DNA of 64,000 nucleotides from JAWXBK01 sp040878185 (GCA_040878185.1 JBBDMS010000028.1:1-64000); one strand, 5' to 3'; shown: positions 54,388-63,207, counted from the stretch's first letter. The notes: generated from the sequence alone by a model not told the origin. Numbers and translations are program-made.

Positions 54388-54455
54388 GGACTCGATATTG
54401 ACGGCGCTGCCGCGCCGATTTGTTGCGACGTTGGTGCAATAAGGGAGACAGAACC

Positions 54456-54875
54456 ATGGCACAGTTAAAGACCAGCAAGACGCTCGAGAATCTGAAAGCC
54501 GCGTTCGCCGGCGAGAGCCAGGCGAATCGCCGCTACCTCTATTTCGCCCAGAAGGCCGACGTCGAGGGTTACAACGACGTGGCTGCGGTGTTCCGTTCGA
54601 CCGCCGAAGGCGAGACCGGCCATGCACACGGGCATCTTGAGTTCATGGAAGAAGTGGGCGACCCCGCGACCGGCGAACCGATCGGCGACACGTCGAAGAA
54701 TCTGAAGGCGTCGATCGCCGGCGAGACGCACGAATATACCGACATGTATCCGGGCATGGCGCGCACCGCGCGCGAAGAAGGCTTCGAAGAAATCGCCGAC
54801 TGGTTCGAGACTCTGGCGAAGGCCGAGAAGTCGCATGCCGGCCGCTTCCAGAAGGCGCTCGACACGCTGAATTGA
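54456..54875 (+). CDS. Rubrerythrin (single diiron domain)
   Basis: The 139-residue ferritin-like protein reduces hydrogen peroxide at a non-heme diiron centre. The paired motifs are present: E-N-L...F-A-G-E-S-Q-A-N-R-R-Y at the start, TAEGETGHAHGHLEF in the middle, and AGETHEYTDMY and ETLAKAEKSHAGRF in the second half. No rubredoxin domain is fused, so electrons must come from a partner. A GGGAGA ribosome-binding site precedes the ATG. The gene lies between irr and an Fe-S protein gene. Confidence 0.94.
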   Translation: MAQLKTSKTLENLKAAFAGESQANRRYLYFAQKADVEGYNDVAAVFRSTAEGETGHAHGHLEFMEEVGDPATGEPIGDTSKNLKASIAGETHEYTDMYPGMARTAREEGFEEIADWFETLAKAEKSHAGRFQKALDTLN

Positions 54876-55036
54876 CGTCGGGGCAATTGACGATCGGGCG
54901 TTCCGACCGGGACGTCCGATCGCCCATCGGTCCCGGGACCCCGCCGCCGATCCGGCGATTCGGGGCTCCGCCGGCCATTCCCGGGCGTATCTTCGGCTGC
55001 GATTTTCGTCGCCCCCGACCCTGAAGGAAGAGACCG

Positions 55037-56377
55037 ATGCGCGAAGGCAGCCTCGAGGCGCCCATCCGGCATCCGCTTGCCTGGCACGATCCCGATTTCT
55101 ACGACGCAGAGAAAATCGACGCCGAGATGCGGCGCGTGTTCGACATCTGTCACACCTGCCGGCGCTGCTTCAATCTCTGCGACAGTTTCCCGCGCCTCTT
55201 CGACCTGATCGACAAATCCCAAAGCGGCGAGCTCGAGAGCGTGCCGAGCGACGGCTTCAAGAGCGTGGTCGATGCCTGCACGCTCTGCGACATGTGCTTC
55301 ATGACGAAATGTCCCTATGTGCCGCCGCACGAGTTCGACGTCGATTTCCCACATCTGATGCTGCGTTATCGCGCCGCCGAGTTCCGCGGCGGCAAGGTCG
55401 GCGCGATCGAACAGCAGCTCACGAAGACGGACCGCAATGGCAAACTGGGTGCTGCGTTGCCGACGATCGCGAACTGGGCTTCGAATACCAGGAACAAGCT
55501 GACGCGCGGCGTCCTCGAGCGTGTCGTCGGTGTCGACCGCAAGGCAGCACTACCGAAATATCACGGCAAGACGCTGATGATGCGCGCGAAGGATCGTCCG
55601 CCCGCGCTTAATCGCGATGCGCCGGCCTTCGGCCGCAAGGCCGCGATCTTCGCGACCTGCTTTGCCAACTACAACAATCCGGCGATCGGCGAGGCGGCGC
55701 TTGCCGTGCTCGCGCGCAACGGCGTCGAAACCCGGCTCGACTATCCCGGCTGCTGCGGGATGCCGCAGCTCGAAAACGGCAATCTCGAGGCCGTCGCCGA
55801 AAAGGCGAAACGCGCGGCCGCCGCTTTCGGTCCGCTGATCGATGCCGGCCACGATGTCGTCGCGCTGGTGCCGTCCTGCGCGCTGATGATGAAGTTCGAA
55901 TGGCCGCTGATCTTGCCCGGCGACGCGGCGGTGAAAAAGCTCGCGGATGCGACCTACGATGTCAGCGAGTATGTCGTCGATATCGCGAAGAAAGAGGGGC
56001 TTGCCCCCGGCATGACGCCGCTGCCGGGCGGTGTCGCCCTGCATATCGCCTGCCACGCGCGCGCGCAGAACATGGGCCAGAAAGCGGCCGAGATGCTGCG
56101 GCTTCTTCCCGGCATCGATCTCGCGGTGATCGAGCGCTGCGCCGGTCATGGCGGATCCTGGGGCGTGATGAAGGGAAATTTCGAAACGGCGATCAAGATC
56201 GGCAAGCCGGTTGCGCGCCAGGCCGCCAAAAGCGAGAAGCGCATCGTCGCCTCGGAATGCCCGCTCGCGGGCATGCATATTCTGCAGGGCATGGAACGGC
56301 TCGGGGATGCGACCGTGCCGGGCGATGCGCCGCATCCGATCCAGCTGATGGCCCGGGCCTACGGGCTCGAAACTTGA
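55037..56377 (+). CDS. GlpC/HdrD-like Fe-S oxidoreductase
   Basis: The 446-residue protein has two ferredoxin-type [4Fe-4S] sites, C38-C41-C44-C48 and C81-C84-C87-C92, then two CCG domains (DYPGCCGMP and RCAGHGGSWG with a CHAR segment) that bind a special cluster in heterodisulfide reductases. No membrane helix is seen. In this neighbourhood it is the likely electron donor or partner of rubrerythrin, an inference from its place between rubrerythrin and DUF3501, a trio found in other bacteria. The second CCG repeat has Arg-Cys-Ala rather than Cys-Cys-Gly. Confidence 0.88.
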   Translation: MREGSLEAPIRHPLAWHDPDFYDAEKIDAEMRRVFDICHTCRRCFNLCDSFPRLFDLIDKSQSGELESVPSDGFKSVVDACTLCDMCFMTKCPYVPPHEFDVDFPHLMLRYRAAEFRGGKVGAIEQQLTKTDRNGKLGAALPTIANWASNTRNKLTRGVLERVVGVDRKAALPKYHGKTLMMRAKDRPPALNRDAPAFGRKAAIFATCFANYNNPAIGEAALAVLARNGVETRLDYPGCCGMPQLENGNLEAVAEKAKRAAAAFGPLIDAGHDVVALVPSCALMMKFEWPLILPGDAAVKKLADATYDVSEYVVDIAKKEGLAPGMTPLPGGVALHIACHARAQNMGQKAAEMLRLLPGIDLAVIERCAGHGGSWGVMKGNFETAIKIGKPVARQAAKSEKRIVASECPLAGMHILQGMERLGDATVPGDAPHPIQLMARAYGLET

Positions 56378-56391
56378 CGAGGACGCGACCG

Positions 56392-56991
56392 ATGACGGCA
56401 CTCGCAAAGCGACGCAGCATCACGCGGGCGGATCTCATGCCGTTCGACGAATACAAGGCGATCCGCAGGGCACGGCGTGCCGAGATCGTGGCGCGCAAAC
56501 GCAGTCGCCGCATGGAGATCGGGCCGGTCGCGACGTTTCATTTCGAGAATTTCGAAACGATGTGGCTGCAGATCCAGGAGATGCTCTACATCGAGAAAGG
56601 CGGCGACGCGCAGATCGACGACGAGCTCGCGGCCTACGGCCCGATGATTCCGAACGGCCACGAGCTGGTGGCGACGGTTCTGTTCGAGATCGACGAGCCG
56701 ACGCGGCGCAAGGCGTTTCTCTCGCGGTTGGGCGGCATCGAGGAAACCGCGTTCATTCGCGTCGGCGGCGAAATGATCAAGGCCGTGCCGGAGGTCGACG
56801 TCGATCGCACCAACGCAGCCGGCAAGGCTTCCGCCGTGCAGTTTTTGCATTTTCCGTTTACCGATGCGCAGGTTGCGGCCTTCGCAAAACACGGTGCCGA
56901 GGTGGTGATCGGCTTCAGCCATCCGGTCTACGGCCATATGTCGACCATGCCCGAGAATGTGCGTGCGGCGCTCGCCGAGGATTTCGACTAG
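56392..56991 (+). CDS. DUF3501 family protein
   Basis: The 199-residue protein begins RRSITRADLMPFDEYKAIR and contains the DUF3501 core ENFETMWLQIQEMLYIEKGG. The C-terminal half has the GFSHPVYGH segment. It is found next to rubrerythrin and GlpC/HdrD-like genes, so a role in the same peroxide or electron-transfer unit is likely. Its activity is unknown. It starts 14 bases after the Fe-S gene. Confidence 0.88.
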   Translation: MTALAKRRSITRADLMPFDEYKAIRRARRAEIVARKRSRRMEIGPVATFHFENFETMWLQIQEMLYIEKGGDAQIDDELAAYGPMIPNGHELVATVLFEIDEPTRRKAFLSRLGGIEETAFIRVGGEMIKAVPEVDVDRTNAAGKASAVQFLHFPFTDAQVAAFAKHGAEVVIGFSHPVYGHMSTMPENVRAALAEDFD

Positions 56992-57011
56992 CGCCGCGGC
57001 GCACGCGATCT

Positions 57012-57713
57012 CTAAGCCGCGATCCGCTTCTGCAGATCGGTCAGCGCGACATGCCCAAGAAATCCTCCGCCTGAGATCGCCGGCCTGCCCGCTTCGATCG
57101 CGTGGGCGAAATCGATCGCCGGATCGCGTTCGAGCGTCTGCACATGCCGATACAGGTTCGGATAGTCGCGCCGGTCGATGGCTTTGTGATAGTCCGCCCA
57201 GCGCGCGATTCCCATGAAATAAGCATCGGCAACGCTGCACCGCTCGCCTACAAGCCAATCCCGGCCGGCGAGCATTGCATCGAGCTGTCTATGCGCCCTG
57301 GCGACCTGCTGCCGGCCGAGTTCCCGCAGCATCGCCTGGACCGGCGGATCTTCCGCCATCTCATAGGCGGTCCAGAGCGGACTGAAGGCAGCAAAGAATG
57401 TCGTCGTCAGATATGACAGCATCCGGTTGAGGCGGTCGAAATCGGCGCTGCCCTGCGCGAAGCCAAGCCCGCGGTCGATGCCGCGCGTACCGATATTCTG
57501 CAGGATGGCCGCGCTTTCGCTCAGCGTCGCGCCGTTCTCGAGCAACAGCACCGGCGTTTCCCGTATCTCGTTGACCCGCGCGTACAGATCGTTCTGCATA
57601 TCGTCGGGCATGTTGATACGGCAGAGGCGGTAGGGCTGGCCCAGCCATTCAAGGGCGACGATCGATCCGAACGAGCAGCCCTGCGGGACGCCATAAAAAA
57701 GCACCGGTTCCAT
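57012..57713 (-). CDS. Glutathione S-transferase family protein
   Basis: The 233-residue protein has an N-terminal thioredoxin-like domain starting EPVLFYGVPQGCSFGSIVALEWLG (quoted in part), the cis-Pro region ETPVLLLENG and TLSESAAILQ, then a helical domain with DWLVGERCSVADAYFMGI. A Cys/Ser near residue 12-14 could be the catalytic residue. An AGGGAGA ribosome-binding site precedes the ATG at 57713. It is divergent from an HxlR regulator gene, which may control it. Confidence 0.9.
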   Translation of the reverse strand: MEPVLFYGVPQGCSFGSIVALEWLGQPYRLCRINMPDDMQNDLYARVNEIRETPVLLLENGATLSESAAILQNIGTRGIDRGLGFAQGSADFDRLNRMLSYLTTTFFAAFSPLWTAYEMAEDPPVQAMLRELGRQQVARAHRQLDAMLAGRDWLVGERCSVADAYFMGIARWADYHKAIDRRDYPNLYRHVQTLERDPAIDFAHAIEAGRPAISGGGFLGHVALTDLQKRIAA

Positions 57714-57800
57714 GTTGATCTCCCTGCGCGATGGTAATGTTGCGAATGGCTCCCATATGCGCGACGCTGCAGGGGTCGTAAAGAACGCACAAAAATGTCG

Positions 57801-57824
57801 CGCGGTAACATAAATTATACCGCG
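57801..57824. promoter_or_regulatory. Candidate HxlR operator between GST and regulator genes
   Basis: CGCGGTA (57801-57807) and TACCGCG (57818-57824) form a perfect 7-bp inverted repeat with a 10-base AT-rich centre. The minus strand across it contains a perfect TATAAT (57819-57814) suited to the GST gene. A bound dimer would cover this -10 box. Confidence 0.6.
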
Positions 57825-57845
57825 GTCATGCGACGAGGTGACGCG

Positions 57846-58217
57846 ATGAAGGAAACCATATCGGGCTGTCCGATCGAAGACGCGATGCGCCTTCTGGGCG
57901 GCCGCTGGCGAACGCTGCTGATCTACTATCTGATCGATGGACCGAAGCGGTTCAGCGACCTGCGCCGCGACAATCCGAAAATCTCGCACCGGATGCTGAC
58001 GCTCGATCTGCGCGAACTCGAGGCGGCCGGCGTGATTTCGCGGACGATCTATCCCGAGATACCGCCGCGCGTCGAATATGCGCTGACGGCAGCGGGAGAG
58101 AGTCTCGTGCCGCTGATCAACGCGCTCGGCGACTGGTGGGAGACGCTCGGCAGTTTCCGCCCGCGGCACGATGTCGACAGGGTCGAGACGATGGCGCGCG
58201 AACCGGTCGAGGCCTAG
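57846..58217 (+). CDS. HxlR family transcriptional regulator
   Basis: The 123-residue winged-helix protein has the HxlR pattern: CPIEDAMRLLGGRWRTLLIYYL, then RFSDLRRDNPKISHRMLTLDLRELE (quoted in part) and VEYALTAAGESL. A Cys close to the N-terminus (SGCPIE) could sense electrophiles or quinones, as in YodB/HypR relatives. The ATG at 57846 has a GAGGTG ribosome-binding site and is preferred to ATGs at 57795 and 57828. It is divergent from the GST gene. Confidence 0.9.
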   Translation: MKETISGCPIEDAMRLLGGRWRTLLIYYLIDGPKRFSDLRRDNPKISHRMLTLDLRELEAAGVISRTIYPEIPPRVEYALTAAGESLVPLINALGDWWETLGSFRPRHDVDRVETMAREPVEA

Positions 58218-58343
58218 TCCGCGCGGTTGCGGTTTTCCGAACGATTATCCGCGCCGATGGCCACCCGCGCACGATGGCGGGCTTGCGCCGACCCGGCTCC
58301 GCCGCCTAGGTTCGCGCCGACATCACCCAAACGCGGGCGGTCA

Positions 58344-60332
58344 ATGATCGAGGGCAGCCGCAATATGTTCCGGATGGCCGTCGCGGCAGCGATGGCGCTC
58401 GCTGGATGCTGCCTCGCAGCAGGACCGGCGCCGGCCGCCGGCCTCGCCGACATCCTCGACCGGCTCGGTCCGCATGACTGCTATGTCGGCGATCTCGTCT
58501 GCGTCACCGTCCCGGTGCCCCTCGATCACGACAATCCTGCCGACAACCGGACCCTCGATATCGAATATGCGATTCATCTGGCGACCGGCGATTATCGCGG
58601 CATTCTCGTCTACGCGGTCGGCGGGCCGGGCCAGGCGGGTGTGGGCATTTCGGACTGGGCGCTGTGGAGTTTCGACGGAAGCATTCTAGAACATTACGAT
58701 GTCGTGCTGTTCGACCAGCGCGGCATGGGTCCGCGTCACGGCGTCGATTGCCGCCGCGCGGCCGCGGTCTATTCGTTGATCCCCTGGGATTTCAAGCATC
58801 CCGAGATCAATGTTGAAGAGGCCGGCACGTTCGTGACCGACTGCATTACTGAATCCGGTCGCGCCGAGATCGTGCCGTTTCTCGGCACGCGACAGGCAGT
58901 GCGCGATCTCGAAATTTTCCGCCAGACGGTCGGCGCGCCGCCGATCTGGCTCTATGGCGCCAGCTACGGCACATTTTTCGCGCAGGCCTATGCCGCGACC
59001 TTTCCCGACGCCATCGAAGGGCTGATCCTCGACAGCGTCATGGATCCTGCCGCCGATATCACCAATGACGGGCTCGTGGCGGCGCGCGCGGCCGAGGATC
59101 TGTTCGAGCGCATGGGCCGCGCCTGCCGCGACGATGTCGATTGCGGGGGGCTGTTCGAGAATTCGGTTACCGATGCCTATGACCGGCTGCTGGCGCAGCT
59201 CGAACATGCGCCGATCGACGTTCCGTTCCCGCTCTCGAGCGGCTGGCTCGACCAGCGCCAGCTCACGCGCGACATGGTGGTCGGCAGTCTCTCTTACGCG
59301 CTGTACACCCCGTTCGATCGTACCGCCTTCCTGCACGCACTCGCCTCGGCGGAACAGGGCGAACTGGTGCCGATGCTGCGCATGGCCTATCGCGCGCTCG
59401 AATTCGATTCGGACACGATGACGCCGCTCGCGGTCGAAGGTACCGGCTCGGGCATGTATTGGGGCGCGTTCTACGCGGTCTCCTGTCCCGATTACGGTAT
59501 CCAGCCCGCGAATCCTTCGGCAAGCGCACTCTCGGTCTTCGAACAGGGGCTCGGCTATCGCAGCGAGTTCCCGCGTTTCTTCCATTATATGATCGGGCTC
59601 AATCTGGAATGCCAGTTCTGGCCGGGGCTCGACGAACGCCAGACGATACCGCTGTTCGCCGGCGGCGATTTCAGGACGCTCATCCTCGCGAGCGATGCCG
59701 ATCACGCGACGCCGATCGCGCAGGCGGTCGATGTCTATGAGCGGCTCGGCGATGCGACGATGATCACGGTCGAAGACGGGCCCCATGTCGTGCTCGGCTG
59801 GGGCGATGCCTGCGTCGACAGTGTCGTCACCAGTTGGCTGGTGTCGGGACGAGAGCCGAAGCCGGGCGAGATCCATTGCAAGCAATCGGTGCTCGATCCC
59901 TTTTATGTCGTCGACGTGACGCGAAACTACGATCCCGGCGACGCGGCCGATATCGGCTGGGGCGCTGTCAGCGCGGTCATTTCGGCGGAACTCACGTCGG
60001 GCTGGGGCGGCAGCGAAGCGATGACGATCGGCTGCGATCATGGCGGCACGCTGACCCTCGCGCGGCCGACGCAGCGCGCCTACATCTATCGCTACCAACT
60101 GGACGAATGCCGTATCTGGGCCGATACGGCGCTGACCGGCACGGCGGTCTATCGCGACACCCATGACGATTGGGGCTGGCAGATGACGTTCAACGTCGCC
60201 GGCGCGCATAGCGGCAAGATCGTCTACGAATTCGATTTCAAGACCGGCGCCGAGCGGATCGAGGGGACCCATGACGGGCGCACGCTCGGCGTTGTCGCGG
60301 CCGTCCCGCTGCCGAGCAAAAAGGCACGCTGA
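58344..60332 (+). CDS. Predicted lipoprotein alpha/beta hydrolase (tripeptidyl-aminopeptidase-like) with C-terminal beta domain
   Basis: The 662-residue protein starts with a lipoprotein signal whose lipobox is LAGC (C22). The hydrolase domain has the oxyanion region YAVGGPGQAG, the DQRGMG motif and nucleophile S207 in YGASYGT. The late segment SDADHATPIAQA and the His in DGPHVVLG complete a plausible triad and match the TAP-like C-terminal domain. About 130 further residues form an uncharacterised, Trp/Asp-rich domain, probably beta. It may cleave short peptides or esters at the membrane. Starts at 58344 or 58365 both keep the lipobox. Confidence 0.82.
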   Translation: MIEGSRNMFRMAVAAAMALAGCCLAAGPAPAAGLADILDRLGPHDCYVGDLVCVTVPVPLDHDNPADNRTLDIEYAIHLATGDYRGILVYAVGGPGQAGVGISDWALWSFDGSILEHYDVVLFDQRGMGPRHGVDCRRAAAVYSLIPWDFKHPEINVEEAGTFVTDCITESGRAEIVPFLGTRQAVRDLEIFRQTVGAPPIWLYGASYGTFFAQAYAATFPDAIEGLILDSVMDPAADITNDGLVAARAAEDLFERMGRACRDDVDCGGLFENSVTDAYDRLLAQLEHAPIDVPFPLSSGWLDQRQLTRDMVVGSLSYALYTPFDRTAFLHALASAEQGELVPMLRMAYRALEFDSDTMTPLAVEGTGSGMYWGAFYAVSCPDYGIQPANPSASALSVFEQGLGYRSEFPRFFHYMIGLNLECQFWPGLDERQTIPLFAGGDFRTLILASDADHATPIAQAVDVYERLGDATMITVEDGPHVVLGWGDACVDSVVTSWLVSGREPKPGEIHCKQSVLDPFYVVDVTRNYDPGDAADIGWGAVSAVISAELTSGWGGSEAMTIGCDHGGTLTLARPTQRAYIYRYQLDECRIWADTALTGTAVYRDTHDDWGWQMTFNVAGAHSGKIVYEFDFKTGAERIEGTHDGRTLGVVAAVPLPSKKAR

Positions 60333-60336
60333 ACGC

Positions 60337-61233
60337 TCAGGACGCGTCGAAGAAGGCGAGCAACGCGGCGGCGGCCTTTTCCGGCTCCTCCTCGACGATG
60401 AAATGGCCGCAATCGAGTGCGATCTCGCGCACATCGTCGGCCCAGCGCCGCCAGATTGCGCCGGGCGCGCTGTCGGCCGATGCGACGGAATGGCCGATAT
60501 AGCCGCGGCCCCAGAGGATCAGCAGGGGACATCCGATCTTGCGGCCGGCAGCGCGATCGGCGCGATCGTCGTCCCAGTCGCAGCTCGCCCCGGCGCGATA
60601 ATCCTCGCAGGTCGCCTGCACGGTCGCCGGATTGCGAAACTGCGCGACATATTGCGCGAGCGCGTCGGGATCGAGCCGGCCAGCATCGCCCGCCCAGCGC
60701 TCGATCAAATGCCGCACGAAGAATTCGGGATCGCCCGCGATCAGCCGCTCGGGCAGCGGCGCCGGCACCGCCAGAAACGGCCAGTGATAGGTGGCGATCG
60801 CCTCGGCCGCATTCATGCCGTCCCAGATATCGATCGTCGGCACCGTGTCGAGCGACGCGAGACGCCGCACGCGTTCAGGATGATCGAGCGTCAGGCGATA
60901 GGCAACGCGCGCGCCGCGATCGTGGCCCGCGAGATCGAAGCGGTCATGGCCGAGCGCGCGCATCAGCGCCACCATGTCGCCGGCCATCGCGCGCTTCGAA
61001 TAGTTCCGATGCGCCGCATCGGGTGCCGGCCCGCGGCTCGCGCCATAGCCGCGCAGATCCGGCATCACCAACGTAAAACGCTGCGCCAGCGCGGGCGCGA
61101 CCTTGTGCCAGATGACGTGGGTCTGCGGATAGCCGTGCAGCAGCAGCAAGGGCGGGCCCGATCCGCCATGGCGATAGAAGATCGAGACATCCTCGCCGAG
61201 ATCGAGCCGGCCGCTTTTGAAACGCTCGTCCAT
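60337..61233 (-). CDS. Haloacetate (fluoroacetate) dehalogenase-like alpha/beta hydrolase
   Basis: The 298-residue hydrolase has a nucleophile Asp in GHDRGARVA (D105) rather than Ser. D129 and H277 complete the triad. R106 and R109 fit the carboxylate-binding arginines, and H150, W151 and Y212 fit the fluoride-binding trio known from the Rhodopseudomonas fluoroacetate dehalogenase, at matching spacings. It would hydrolyse haloacetates to glycolate. It converges with the lipoprotein hydrolase gene, four bases apart. Confidence 0.82.
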   Translation of the reverse strand: MDERFKSGRLDLGEDVSIFYRHGGSGPPLLLLHGYPQTHVIWHKVAPALAQRFTLVMPDLRGYGASRGPAPDAAHRNYSKRAMAGDMVALMRALGHDRFDLAGHDRGARVAYRLTLDHPERVRRLASLDTVPTIDIWDGMNAAEAIATYHWPFLAVPAPLPERLIAGDPEFFVRHLIERWAGDAGRLDPDALAQYVAQFRNPATVQATCEDYRAGASCDWDDDRADRAAGRKIGCPLLILWGRGYIGHSVASADSAPGAIWRRWADDVREIALDCGHFIVEEEPEKAAAALLAFFDAS

Positions 61234-61263
61234 GACGGTGCGGCGCGGAGCGGTCGGCGAGGT

Positions 61264-61803
61264 TTAGCGGAACACTTCGCCGTCGAGCGAGCCCCAGATC
61301 TCGCCGCGCTCGACCCAGCCGCGATAACCCTGCACGCTGACCAGACACCAGTTGGTTGCGTCGCATTCGAGAAGCTGGCCGATCACGCCGGGGTCCATTC
61401 GTACCGCCACCTTTGCTTCCGGCTGCGGCGTCAGATGCGCGGCACGTTGTGCATCGATCACCATGAAACTGCGTTCGCCGTCGATCATGCTCTGATGCAC
61501 CCAGCCCTCGGTACCTTCGTAGTCGCGGATCTGTCGCCAGGTATCGAATTCGCCGATCACCAGAACCGGCAGGCCCTTGCGTTGATAGACCCATTCGATC
61601 GGATGGGTGAGGCCGGGCCCGGTGCGCAGATTGACTTCATTCGAGCGGAGCGAGACGAAGCGCGGCACCGGCAGCCCCGACGGGTTCTCGACCGTATTCT
61701 GCGCCGAAGCGCCGGATCCGCCGGCCGCAACGAGGCCAAGCGCCATAATCGCGACACAGAGGGCTGTCATGGCCATGCCGCGAACAAGTCGGGGGAACTG
61801 CAT
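61264..61803 (-). CDS. Exported bacterial SH3-domain protein
   Basis: The 179-residue protein has a Sec signal (hydrophobic about residues 10-28, ending near ASAQ). A first SH3-like domain carries NEVNLRTGPGLTHPIEWVY and EGWVHQSMI, and a second shorter SH3-like region has WCLVSVQGYRGWV. Such domains bind peptidoglycan or metals. The ATG at 61803 has AGGAGG ten bases before it; a longer frame to 61929 lacks this. It is divergent from the hydroxyacid dehydrogenase gene. Confidence 0.88.
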   Translation of the reverse strand: MQFPRLVRGMAMTALCVAIMALGLVAAGGSGASAQNTVENPSGLPVPRFVSLRSNEVNLRTGPGLTHPIEWVYQRKGLPVLVIGEFDTWRQIRDYEGTEGWVHQSMIDGERSFMVIDAQRAAHLTPQPEAKVAVRMDPGVIGQLLECDATNWCLVSVQGYRGWVERGEIWGSLDGEVFR

Positions 61804-61827
61804 CGGTAGAACGCCTCCTGGTCTCGG

Positions 61828-61857
61828 GACGAACGGGCGGACGAACGGGCGGACGAA
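61828..61857. repeat. Short 12-bp tandem repeat
   Basis: Two and a half copies of GACGAACGGGCG lie in the leader of the SH3-protein gene. No coding role is supported. It may be slippage-derived. Confidence 0.8.
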
Positions 61858-62052
61858 TCGGACGCAGCGCCGCCGCGCCATCCTGCGATTCTGCCTGCCG
61901 ACCGCGGTTGCGGGCAAGCATCGCTCCAAAGGCGGGTGCTATGCTGGACAAGGAAAAACCGGCTTGCTATGGCAGGCCGCAATCAGGCCACCGGGAGCCC
62001 GCCGCCGATCCTTGATCGAGCGGTTCCCGCCAAGGCCCCTCAGGGAGCTTCC

Positions 62053-63036
62053 ATGGCCACCAAGCCGCTCGTCGTCGTCACCCGAAAGCTGCCGGATCCG
62101 ATCGAAACCCGGATGATGGAGCTGTTCCGGGTCAAGCTGAACCTCGAGGACAAGCCGCTGGGCCAGGCCGAACTGATCCAGGCGGTCAAGGAAGCCGACG
62201 TGCTGGTGCCGACCGTCACCGACCGGATCGATTCCGGGGTGCTCTCGCAGGCAGGTTCCCAGCTTCGTCTGATCGCCTCGTTCGGCACCGGCGTCGACCA
62301 TATCGATCTGGCGACGGCGCGCCAGCGCGGCATCACCATCACCAACACGCCCGGTGTCCTCACCGAAGACACCGCCGACATGACGATGACGCTGATCCTT
62401 TCCGTGCCGCGCCGGCTCGCGGAAGGCGAGCGTCTGATCCGTTCCGGCAACTGGACCGGCTGGGGTCCGACCACGATGCTCGGCCATCGCATCTGGGGGA
62501 AGCGCCTCGGCATCATCGGCATGGGCCGCATCGGCACCGCGGTTGCGCGCCGGGCGCGCGGCTTCGGTCTCGCGATCCACTATCACAACCGTCGCCGCGT
62601 CCACACCGAGCTCGAAACCGAGCTCGAGGCGACCTATTGGGAAAGCCTCGACCAGATGCTGGCGCGCATGGACATCATCTCGATCAACTGTCCGCATACG
62701 CCGGCGACCTACCATCTGCTCTCGGCGCGGCGCCTGAAACTGCTGCGGCGCCAGGCCTATGTCGTGAACACCTCGCGCGGCGAGGTGATCGACGAGAACG
62801 CGCTCACCCGTATGCTGGAAAAACGCGAGATCGCCGGCGCCGGTCTCGACGTGTTCGAACACGAACCCGCCGTCAATCCGCGTCTGCTGCGGCTCGACAA
62901 TGTCGTGCTGCTGCCGCATATGGGATCGGCCACGATCGAAGGCCGCATCGACATGGGCGAGAAGGTCATCATCAACATCAAGACCTTCGTCGACGGCCAC
63001 CGCCCGCCCGACCGCGTCATCGAGGCGATGATTTAG
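62053..63036 (+). CDS. D-2-hydroxyacid dehydrogenase (D-glycerate/glyoxylate reductase type)
   Basis: The 327-residue NAD(P)-dependent enzyme has the Rossmann motif GMGRIG (156-161) and catalytic R242 (NTSRGEVID), E271 and H289 (LPHMGSAT). It resembles D-glycerate dehydrogenase/glyoxylate reductase of the GRHPR group. It would reduce glyoxylate or hydroxypyruvate. An AGGGAG ribosome-binding site precedes the ATG at 62053. The arginine after the Rossmann fold (HNRRRVH, about 178-184) hints at NADPH. Confidence 0.9.
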   Translation: MATKPLVVVTRKLPDPIETRMMELFRVKLNLEDKPLGQAELIQAVKEADVLVPTVTDRIDSGVLSQAGSQLRLIASFGTGVDHIDLATARQRGITITNTPGVLTEDTADMTMTLILSVPRRLAEGERLIRSGNWTGWGPTTMLGHRIWGKRLGIIGMGRIGTAVARRARGFGLAIHYHNRRRVHTELETELEATYWESLDQMLARMDIISINCPHTPATYHLLSARRLKLLRRQAYVVNTSRGEVIDENALTRMLEKREIAGAGLDVFEHEPAVNPRLLRLDNVVLLPHMGSATIEGRIDMGEKVIINIKTFVDGHRPPDRVIEAMI

Positions 63037-63057
63037 CGGGTTCACTCTCGCGGTAGA

Positions 63058-63179
63058 CCCTCACCCGGCACTCTCGCTGCGCTCGCGTGGCCATCCTCTC
63101 CCAAAGGGAGAGGGTTTTCAGAACGCGTCGCTATTTTCATTCACCCTCTCCCCTGAAAAGGGGAAGGGAAGGGTGAGGG
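63058..63179. repeat. Dispersed repeat with nested hairpins, possible terminator
   Basis: Outer arms CCCTCACCC (63058-63066) and GGGTGAGGG (63171-63179) enclose an inner hairpin CCTCTCCC-AAA-GGGAGAGG (63095-63102 and 63106-63113) followed by GTTTTC, and a CCCCT/AGGGG hairpin. The outer CCCTCACCC edge and the CTCTCCC core are typical of repeats found widely in proteobacterial intergenic regions. The inner hairpin could stop transcription from the dehydrogenase gene. Confidence 0.7.
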
Positions 63180-63207
63180 GTTCTTCCGGCGAAATGAATC
63201 CGGCCCC

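Noticed and set aside
61828..61857. Short tandem repeat considered as a CRISPR or operator array
   Set aside because: Units of 12 bp directly abut with no spacers. The same argument excludes CRISPR for 35853-35936.
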